Shown: piece by piece, positions 58,552 through 64,000 of the stretch | How positions within the stretch are numbered: the first letter of the stretch is position 1 | How the letters are laid out: every line of letters begins with the position of its first letter | Assembly (NCBI RefSeq): GCF_014648175.1 | Contig: NZ_BMQP01000044.1 | Location: 1 to 64,000 of the forward strand | Length of the DNA: 64,000 bases | Reading direction: 5' to 3' | Origin: Planobispora rosea | GTDB taxonomy: Bacteria > Actinomycetota > Actinomycetes > Streptosporangiales > Streptosporangiaceae | The notes under the pieces: model-generated | Database searches by the model: none | What the model was told of the DNA's origin: nothing | Seen by the model: only the letters and a program-made list of their open reading frames with translations | Made by a program: the position numbers and the translations under genes

Positions 58552-59409
58552 CTAGCGGGGGAAGACGATGGTCTTGTGGCCGTCGAGCACCACGCGCTGC
58601 TCGGCGTGCCACTTCACCGCCCGGGCCAGGGCGACGCACTCCAGGTCGCGGCCGATGGCGACCAGGTCGTCCGGGGAGTGACTGTGGTTGACCCGGGCGA
58701 CCTCCTGCTCGATGATCGGGCCCTCGTCCAGGTCCGAGGTCACGTAGTGGGCCGTGGCGCCGATCAGCTTGACACCCCGGGCGTGGGCCTGGTGGTACGG
58801 CTTGGCGCCCTTGAACGACGGCAGGAACGAGTGGTGGATGTTGATCGCCCGCCCGGCCAGCTTCTCGCAGAGATCCCCCGAGAGCACCTGCATGTAGCGG
58901 GCGAGCACCACCAGGTCGGCGCGGTAGTGCTCGACCAGCGCCATGATCTCCGTCTCCTGCCGGGGTTTGGACTCCGGGGTCACCGGCAGGTGGTGGTAGT
59001 CGATGCCGTAGGACTGGGTCAGCGGGCGCAGGTCGGGGTGATTGGAGGCGACCGCGACGATCTCGATGTCCAGCAGGCCGGAGCGGACCCGGTAGAGCAG
59101 GTCGTTCAGGCAGTGGCCGTACTTGCTGACCAGGATGAGCACGCGCGGCTTGACCGCCGTGTCGCGCAGGGTGATCTCCATGACGAACTCGGGGGCCAGC
59201 TCGGCGAAGGCCATGCGCAGCTTGTCCTCGGAGGCCGGACCGGGGGTGGAGAACTGCACGCGCATGAAGAACCGCCCGGCGTCCCGGTCACCGAACTGCT
59301 GGCTCTCGATGATGTTGCAACCTCGCCCGGCGAGCAGTCCGGAGACCGCGGCGACCACGCCGGGACGGTCCGGGCAGGACAGGGTCAGAACATACTCGGC
59401 GGAACTCAT
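58552..59409 (-). CDS. purU: Formyltetrahydrofolate deformylase
   Basis: A 285-residue enzyme splitting 10-formyl-THF into THF and formate, balancing one-carbon pools. An ACT domain (about 5-80: YVLTLSCPDRPGVVAAVSGL) is followed by a formyltransferase-fold domain with the conserved site INIHHSFLPSFKGAKPYHQ and GATAHYVTSDLDEGPIIEQ. The ATG is preceded by AAGGGTGAAGG. It is monocistronic here. An SHMT-like gene is in the same window but far away. Confidence 0.95.
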   Translation of the reverse strand: MSSAEYVLTLSCPDRPGVVAAVSGLLAGRGCNIIESQQFGDRDAGRFFMRVQFSTPGPASEDKLRMAFAELAPEFVMEITLRDTAVKPRVLILVSKYGHCLNDLLYRVRSGLLDIEIVAVASNHPDLRPLTQSYGIDYHHLPVTPESKPRQETEIMALVEHYRADLVVLARYMQVLSGDLCEKLAGRAINIHHSFLPSFKGAKPYHQAHARGVKLIGATAHYVTSDLDEGPIIEQEVARVNHSHSPDDLVAIGRDLECVALARAVKWHAEQRVVLDGHKTIVFPR

Positions 59410-59715
59410 GCCTTCACCCTTGCGGAGGTCGGATCGTACGGTGCCGTGAGGCCGGTCTGGGCAGGGTACAGCGTGCCGGCCGCGTCCACCTCCACCGGTC
59501 CGCGTGCGCGGCCCCCGGCCTCGGCCACATCCCCGCCGCGGCTCACCTGGACGGATTCTTCATCCATCATTCACCCGATCTTGGGTATCAAGTAACCGTC
59601 AGCGCACCGCGGACGTCACCTGCGAGCTGGCACCGGGGGCAGCCGTCATCCGCCTGTGAGCCCATGGGCGCGTCGATCTCACCGTCCACCCGGTGTCCGA
59701 TGGGAATGGAGGACC
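59410..59715. other. Intergenic region between purU and pit
   Basis: About 300 bases of divergent promoter region. I see no riboswitch or small gene. An AT-richer stretch (59560-59595) probably holds promoter elements. Confidence 0.35.
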
Positions 59716-60654
59716 GTGAGCCCGATCGTCCTGACGGCGCTCGCCGGTCTGTTCGCGATCATCAGCGGGATCAACGACGGCGGCGCGCTGCTCGCGACCG
59801 GACTCAAGATCCCCAGCATCCGGCCGGTGACCGGCGTCCTCATGATGATGGCCGCGGTCGCGCTGGTCCCCCTGGTGACCAGCCAGGTGGCGATCACCTT
59901 CACCACCCGGCTGGCCACGATGGAGGGACCCGACGGACAGGTCGCCATGGCCGTCGCGGTCCTGTCCGCACTGGCCGTCGTCATGTTCCTGAGCGGCCGG
60001 GGGCGGCCCACCAGCCTGACCCTCGCCATCGTGGGCGCCCTCACCGGGGCCAACCTGGCCTGGGGGGTGCCGGTCTCCTACGGCGGCGTGGCGTTCGTGC
60101 TCGGGGTCGCGCTGGCGGCGCCGTTCGTCGGAGCGCTGCTCGCGATCCCGGTCAGGATCCTCCTCGTACGGCTGGCGCACGGCCGTACGCTCCGGCAGTG
60201 GCACCGGGCCGGGTTCACCCTGCAGTGCCTGGCCTACGCGGCGAACGACGGGCAGAAGATGCTGGCCGTCTTCATGATCTCCTTCGGCCTTCCGAGCGCC
60301 TCCCTGCCCACCTGCGTGGCGATGGCCGGGCTGTTCGGCGCCGGCGCGGTGTACGGCCTGCCGCGCGCCGGCCGCCTGCTCAGCCGCGAGATCCTCGCCT
60401 CCCGCCCGCTGCACGGGGTGACCGCCGAACTGTCCGCCGGCACCGCCGTCATCGGCTGCGCGGCGATCGGCGCGCCGGTGAGCATGACCCAGAGCATCGC
60501 CGGCGCCCTGATCGGGGCCGGCGCGGTCGAGAGCATGGGGCGGGTGCGCTGGCACTCCGCCATGAAGATTGTCCTTGCCTGGATGCTGACGTTGCCGGTG
60601 AGCGCGCTGCTCGCCGCGGCGGCGGCGCTCATCGTCAGAGGGGTGATGGCTTGA
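59716..60654 (+). CDS. PiT-family inorganic phosphate permease
   Basis: A 312-residue membrane transporter with about nine to ten transmembrane segments. The two inverted PiT repeats carry the variant signatures IISGINDGGALLATGL (near residue 16) and LAYAANDGQKMLAVFMI (near 172), in place of GANDVANA-type sequences. It probably imports phosphate, possibly with a divalent cation, using the proton or sodium gradient. The GTG has GGAGG upstream. Its stop overlaps the TTG of the DUF47 gene (TTGA). Confidence 0.9.
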   Translation: MSPIVLTALAGLFAIISGINDGGALLATGLKIPSIRPVTGVLMMMAAVALVPLVTSQVAITFTTRLATMEGPDGQVAMAVAVLSALAVVMFLSGRGRPTSLTLAIVGALTGANLAWGVPVSYGGVAFVLGVALAAPFVGALLAIPVRILLVRLAHGRTLRQWHRAGFTLQCLAYAANDGQKMLAVFMISFGLPSASLPTCVAMAGLFGAGAVYGLPRAGRLLSREILASRPLHGVTAELSAGTAVIGCAAIGAPVSMTQSIAGALIGAGAVESMGRVRWHSAMKIVLAWMLTLPVSALLAAAAALIVRGVMA

Positions 60655-61286
60655 AGCGGCTACGCAGGGTCCGGGACCTGATGACCGGGCACATGGACAG
60701 CGCTCTCGCCGAGGCGCTGATCGGCCAGCTGGAGGCGACGAAGGAGGGCGCCTGGCTGGCCATCGCGATGATCGGGGGCGACACCCGCAGGACCGACGCG
60801 CACGAGGAGATGCGGGAGATCGAGCACCGGGGCGACACCCAGCGCGCCCGCCTGGTGGAGGAGCTGTCCGGCTCCCTGGTCACCCCCATCGACCGGGAGG
60901 ACATCTTCCGGCTGTCCCGCTCGATCGACGACATCCTCGACTCCCTGCGCGACTTCGTCCGCGAGTCCCACCTCTACCGGGTCCGCGACCAGCAGCACTT
61001 CGCCCCCATGCTGGATCAGGTGATCGTCGGCATCGAGGCGCTGGAGACCGCGGTCCGCGATCTGGTCTCCTCCAGCACCTCGACGGTCACCCACGACGCG
61101 CTGGAGGCCAAGAAGGTCAGCGGCACCCTCCAGCGCATGTACCAGTACGAGATCGCCCGCATCTTCTCCGGGGAGATCACCGCCGAGGCCATGAAGGAGC
61201 GCGAGCTGGTCCGCCGCCTGGAGATCGTCGGCATCGCGATCGGCGTGGCCGCCGACGCCATCGCCGACGGCGCGATGAAACGCTGA
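60651..61286 (+). CDS. DUF47 (PhoU-like) phosphate transport regulator
   Basis: A 211-residue all-helical protein of the DUF47/PhoU-like family (EEMREIEHRGDTQRARLVEE, TPIDREDIFRLSRSIDDILD). These proteins pair with PiT transporters and control their activity. A TTG start overlapping the pit stop is chosen, with GAGGGGTGATG upstream. In many genomes the DUF47 gene comes first; here the order is pit then DUF47. Confidence 0.9.
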   Translation: MKRLRRVRDLMTGHMDSALAEALIGQLEATKEGAWLAIAMIGGDTRRTDAHEEMREIEHRGDTQRARLVEELSGSLVTPIDREDIFRLSRSIDDILDSLRDFVRESHLYRVRDQQHFAPMLDQVIVGIEALETAVRDLVSSSTSTVTHDALEAKKVSGTLQRMYQYEIARIFSGEITAEAMKERELVRRLEIVGIAIGVAADAIADGAMKR

Positions 61287-61328
61287 TCCCTTCAGTCGCC
61301 GGTCACGCCGTAGTAGCGTCCCGGACCT

Positions 61329-61412
61329 ATGAGCGAGTCCGAGGTGCCCGTGAGCGAACCCGAGGTGCCCGTGAGCGAACCCGCGGTGCCCATCAGTGAG
61401 CCCGGGGTGAAC
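61329..61412 (+). repeat. 21-base tandem repeat at the NUDIX start, four units
   Basis: Four units (61329, 61350, 61371, 61392) with increasing divergence. Each of the first three carries a possible start codon at the same position. Confidence 0.92.
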
Positions 61413-61850
61413 GACCGGCCCGCGGCGCGGGTGGTGTGCGTGGACGGCCGGGGCCGGGTGCTGCTGCTGCACTGGCGTGACCCGGTGAGCGGGCTGGCCC
61501 TGTGGGAGCCCCCGGGGGGCGGGATCGACCCGGGGGAGACGCCGCTGGAGGCCGCCCGGCGGGAGCTGACCGAGGAGACCGGGCTGCCCGGTGCGGCGGT
61601 GCTGAACCGGTGGGTGCCGGTACGGCGGGACTTCACCTGGCTGGGGGTGCGCTACGCCAAGACGGAGCGGTTCTACCTGGCCAGGTTCGGCGAGACTCCC
61701 GAGGTGGCCCCCGGCGCGTTCACCGCCGAGGAGGACGACACCTCCCTCGGCCACGGCTGGTTCTCACCCGGGGAGATGGCCGCGCTGTCCGACCCGCTGG
61801 AGCCGCCGGACCTGGTGGCGGTCGTCTCCCGGCTCACGCGGCTGGGATGA
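61329..61850 (+). CDS. NUDIX hydrolase with repetitive N-terminus
   Basis: A 173-residue hydrolase. The Nudix box is intact: GGGIDPGETPLEAARRELTE then ETGL, near residues 63-86. The first 28 residues are four seven-residue repeats of the type (M/V)SEPEVP, from a 21-base tandem repeat. Units one to three begin with ATG or GTG in frame, so the true start could be any of them. TAGCGT lies nine bases before the first ATG. Substrate is likely a nucleoside diphosphate derivative. It overlaps the convergent monooxygenase by 17 bases. Confidence 0.88.
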   Translation: MSESEVPVSEPEVPVSEPAVPISEPGVNDRPAARVVCVDGRGRVLLLHWRDPVSGLALWEPPGGGIDPGETPLEAARRELTEETGLPGAAVLNRWVPVRRDFTWLGVRYAKTERFYLARFGETPEVAPGAFTAEEDDTSLGHGWFSPGEMAALSDPLEPPDLVAVVSRLTRLG

Positions 61851-62994
61851 CGCTGGAGCTCAGGTTCCGGAACGCGCGTCCCATGAGGGCGGTGCCGCCC
61901 GGCAGGTCGGCCAGGCCGAACAGGCGGTTGCGCAGGGCGATCCGCCACGCCTGGTGCGGCACCATCCACTCCGCGGAGGTGCGGCCGCTCTCCTGCTTGG
62001 CCAGGACGAAGGGGCGCATCCGCCGCTCGTAGCGCTCCAGCGCCGCCCCGGTGTCCGCGCCGAGCAGCTCGACGGCCAGCGTGTAGGCGCCGCCCATCGC
62101 CATCGACGCGCCCTGCCCGGCCATGAGCGAGACCGCGTGGGCGGCGTCGCCGAGCAGGACGGTACGGCCCCGGCTCCAGCCGGGCATGCGGATCTGGGCG
62201 ACGCAGTCGTAGTACGGATCCTCCGGGCAGTGGGCCAGCAGCCGGTCCGTCAGCTCGCCCATGTCCCGGTAGCGGGAGGCGATCTCGGTGCGGGGGTCGG
62301 CGGGCAGGGCCGTGGCCGGGCAGGCGTGCACGAGGAAGGCCGCCAGGGCGCCGTCGCGCGTCGGGTAGACCCCGGCCTGCCGGTCCGGGACGCCCACCAG
62401 GATCGCCCGCCTGCCGACCTGTTCGGCCAGCCCCGCGTCCCGGATCAGGTAGGAGGCGGTGTGGTAGCCCAGCGCGCTCAGGTAACGGTCCTCGGGACCG
62501 AAGGCCAGGCGGCGCACCACAGAGTGGATGCCGTCGGCGCCCGCCAGCAGGTCCGCCCGGAACACCGTCCCGTCGGTCAGCTCGGCCTCCACCCCGTCCG
62601 GAACGTCCCGGATCTCCGTGATGCTGGTGCCGTACCGGATCTCCACCCCGGGGTCCAGGGAGGCGCGGATCACCGTCTCCAGTCCGCCGCGCATGAGGCT
62701 GAGCACCCGGCCGCCGAGCACCGCCCGGGCGGAGGCGTAGCGCAGGCCGCCGGCCCGCCGGCCGCGCGGGTCGGCGTAGACGAGCTCGTCGATGTCGGCG
62801 GCGATCTCGCGCAGCGTGCCGAGGATGCCCATGCGCTCGGCCACGTCGTAGCCCGAGCCGAAGAAGTCGATCATGTAGCCGTCGCTGCGCGGCCCGGCCG
62901 CCCGCTCCACGACCGTCACCTCGGCGCCGCCGCGCCGCAGCCACCAGGCCAGCGTGAGCCCGGCTATCCCGGCGCCGCAGATCAAGACCTTCAT
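61834..62994 (-). CDS. FAD-dependent monooxygenase (PHBH/TetX-like)
   Basis: A 386-residue group A flavin monooxygenase. The Rossmann motif is MKVLICGAGIAGLTLAWWLR, the DG motif ADLLAGADGIHSVVRRL, and the GD motif VLLGDAAHAVSLMAGQGASM. It resembles enzymes that hydroxylate aromatic compounds or inactivate tetracyclines and rifamycins; the substrate is not deducible. The ATG overlaps the tetR stop by four bases, so it is the effector gene of a TetR-controlled operon. GGGGAA lies upstream. Confidence 0.92.
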   Translation of the reverse strand: MKVLICGAGIAGLTLAWWLRRGGAEVTVVERAAGPRSDGYMIDFFGSGYDVAERMGILGTLREIAADIDELVYADPRGRRAGGLRYASARAVLGGRVLSLMRGGLETVIRASLDPGVEIRYGTSITEIRDVPDGVEAELTDGTVFRADLLAGADGIHSVVRRLAFGPEDRYLSALGYHTASYLIRDAGLAEQVGRRAILVGVPDRQAGVYPTRDGALAAFLVHACPATALPADPRTEIASRYRDMGELTDRLLAHCPEDPYYDCVAQIRMPGWSRGRTVLLGDAAHAVSLMAGQGASMAMGGAYTLAVELLGADTGAALERYERRMRPFVLAKQESGRTSAEWMVPHQAWRIALRNRLFGLADLPGGTALMGRAFRNLSSSVIPAA

Positions 62995-63608
62995 CGGGGT
63001 TCCCCTTCCGTGCCGAACAGTCCGTCGCGGTAGATGTCCAGCACCTCGCCGGCCCAGCGGACGGCGCCCTCGGGACCGAGCGGGTCGGTGCCGAGCACGT
63101 CGGCGAGCTGGTCCCGGAGGAGCAGCAGCACCAGGTCGGCGGCCATGACGAAGGCGGTGCGGACCTCGGGGTCGCGGCCGGGGATCATCCGGCCGGCGGC
63201 GGCGAGCGCGTCGAGCATCGCCCGGGAGGCCGCGAACCAGCGGCGGAAGATCCTCGTCCCGGCGGCGTCGCCGGACAGCAGCAGGCGGCGCAGGTATCCG
63301 GGGATCGACGAGCCGGGTGGCAGGTCCTTCAGGAGCGCCTCGGCGAAGGACGCGCCGTCCGACAGGTCGAGCTCCCCTGCCGCCGCCCGGGCGAACATGC
63401 CGTCGAACACTCCGGACACGTGCTCGTCGGCCACGGCCCGCAGCCCCTCCTTGGAGCCGAAGTGGTGGATGACGAGCGCGGGTGAGACCCCGGCCGCCGC
63501 GGCGATCCGCCGCACGGTCACCGCGTCCGGGCCGTGGGCCGCGAACAGCTCCAAGGCCCGGTCGCGGATGACCGCCCGGGAGGTGAGATCGTCATGGGCT
63601 GAACACAT
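62991..63608 (-). CDS. TetR-family repressor of the monooxygenase operon
   Basis: A 205-residue regulator. The helix-turn-helix is VTVRRIAAAAGVSPALVIHH (about residues 30-50). The C-terminal ligand domain has LPPGSSIPGYLRRLLLSGD. The start MCSAHDDLTSRAV at 63608 is supported by a complete promoter: TAGTAT ends seven bases upstream and TTGATC lies 17 bases further. Two palindromic operators cover this promoter, so autorepression is nearly certain. An upstream in-frame ATG (63617) would lie inside the -10 region. Confidence 0.93.
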   Translation of the reverse strand: MCSAHDDLTSRAVIRDRALELFAAHGPDAVTVRRIAAAAGVSPALVIHHFGSKEGLRAVADEHVSGVFDGMFARAAAGELDLSDGASFAEALLKDLPPGSSIPGYLRRLLLSGDAAGTRIFRRWFAASRAMLDALAAAGRMIPGRDPEVRTAFVMAADLVLLLLRDQLADVLGTDPLGPEGAVRWAGEVLDIYRDGLFGTEGEPR

Positions 63609-63644
63609 GTTCAGCATACTAAACAAGTGTTCAGGGTTGATCAA
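63599..63644 (-). promoter_or_regulatory. tetR promoter with two operator palindromes
   Basis: On the minus strand, -35 TTGATC (63639-63644), a 17-base spacer and -10 TAGTAT (63616-63621) lie just before the tetR ATG. CTGAACACATGTTCAG (63599-63614, perfect palindrome) covers the start; CTAAACAAGTGTTCAG (63619-63634, one mismatch) covers the -10 and spacer. The centres are 20 bases apart, two helical turns. Confidence 0.88.
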
Positions 63645-63682
63645 CCCGGGACCGCATCGAACCAGGGGCGAGGAGGGGAACC

Positions 63683-63829
63683 ATGCGTCCAGCGGCGAAG
63701 CTCCTCGCTCGCGCCACAGCTGGCCGGCCTCCGGGAATCAGCGCTGACACAGCCCTCCTTTCAGGACAAGACACGCCAACTCCGGAGGGAAGATCCTCTC
63801 CCCCGGAGGAGAATCCTCACCCCGGATGA
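63683..63829 (+). CDS. Possible small ORF, 48 residues
   Basis: An ATG with the strong site AGGAGGGG five bases upstream opens 48 codons beginning MRPAAKLLARATAGRPPG and ending ENPHPG. It is divergent from tetR. The second half is made of the degenerate GA-rich repeats that fill this end of the window, which weakens the case. No domain is recognisable. Confidence 0.3.
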   Translation: MRPAAKLLARATAGRPPGISADTALLSGQDTPTPEGRSSPPEENPHPG

Positions 63830-64000
63830 CGGCCGAGCGATCAGGGGAGAGCTTCGGGGGAATCAGCCACCCGGCGGGGGAAAAATCCACACCCGTGGGC
63901 GTTCGAGGGAAAGAGTTCCCCCGGAGGGGAGATTCCCTCCGCCGGAGGAGAGGTTTCTTGCACCCACGCGACGCGCCTCACCGCGGACCATGGCATCGCA
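63830..64000. other. Window end with degenerate GGAGG-type repeats
   Basis: From about 63780 to 63960 a loose motif like CCGGAGGRGAGATTCCTC recurs about six times (near 63781, 63802, 63856, 63872, 63920 and 63942), spaced irregularly. Copies contain GGA...TCC self-complementarity. No gene is visible. Confidence 0.4.

Overview
The window is high-GC actinobacterial DNA. Several independent signs point there: two tandem ClpP genes with a ClgR-type box, a bL37-like 25-residue ribosomal protein, mycothiol-linked families (an Rv2466c-like thioredoxin-fold protein and two DinB/MDMPI-type proteins), a c-di-AMP riboswitch in front of a secreted cell-wall-type protein, a WhiJ-like XRE/DUF5753 regulator beside an RsbW-like ATPase, and many GTG/TTG and leaderless starts. 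The order Streptosporangiales (Streptosporangium/Nonomuraea-like) is my best guess from gene style. That is inference; no 16S gene is present.

Layout. 0.3-7.4 kb (minus strand) is a conserved proteostasis block: tig, clpP1, clpP2, clpX, valS, separated by strong hairpins. 7.6-10.6 kb holds a divergent XRE regulator, an anti-sigma-type ATPase and an SHMT-like PLP enzyme, followed by tRNA-Pro(TGG) and tRNA-Gly(TCC). 11-13.2 kb is a loose accessory stretch: a solitary maltokinase-cap domain flanked by two copies of a hairpin repeat, an NTF2-fold protein, and an 875-base gene-poor gap. 13.3-18.2 kb carries a CrtI-like oxidoreductase translationally coupled to a GAF-SpoIIE-HATPase phosphatase, a TIGR03086 protein, the tiny bL37 gene and an HD hydrolase. 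18.2-20.2 kb is a deoR-galT operon. 20.2-22.3 kb is the riboswitch-controlled secreted protein and a CHAP amidase. 22.3-28.1 kb (minus) has two adjacent membrane-anchored STAND (NB-ARC/TPR) ATPases behind a signal-peptide/C-anchor protein. This is the least explained locus and the best candidate for an undescribed system.

28.2-38.6 kb mixes DinB, MarR, the Rip1/RseP site-2 protease, an orphan response regulator with a degenerate receiver, a membrane SpoIIE phosphatase, an Eis-like acetyltransferase, rpiB, def, an aldehyde dehydrogenase and the Rv2466c-like protein. 38.8-47.1 kb has pepN, a conserved hypothetical, an amidase, a membrane NERD protein and ilvD. 47.4-52.2 kb has an orphan WYL protein, FmdB, a GNAT, an HNH endonuclease with a short overlapping upstream ORF, and an S9 prolyl oligopeptidase. 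52.3-56.8 kb runs AraC, ECF41 sigma, NADH-dehydrogenase-like oxidoreductase, VOC protein and methyltransferase. 56.8-64 kb has an ECF sigma/MDMPI pair, purU, pit-DUF47, a NUDIX hydrolase, and a tetR-monooxygenase operon with a readable promoter and two operators.

Themes. (1) Regulation is dense: two ECF sigmas, two SpoIIE phosphatases, two RsbW-like ATPase domains, and XRE, DeoR, MarR, AraC, TetR and NarL-type regulators. (2) At least twelve genes look leaderless, with a TANNNT box ending 6-7 bases before the start codon. (3) Intergenic minisatellites and long inverted repeats are common, often next to stop codons. No CRISPR array, rRNA, insertion sequence or prophage was seen.
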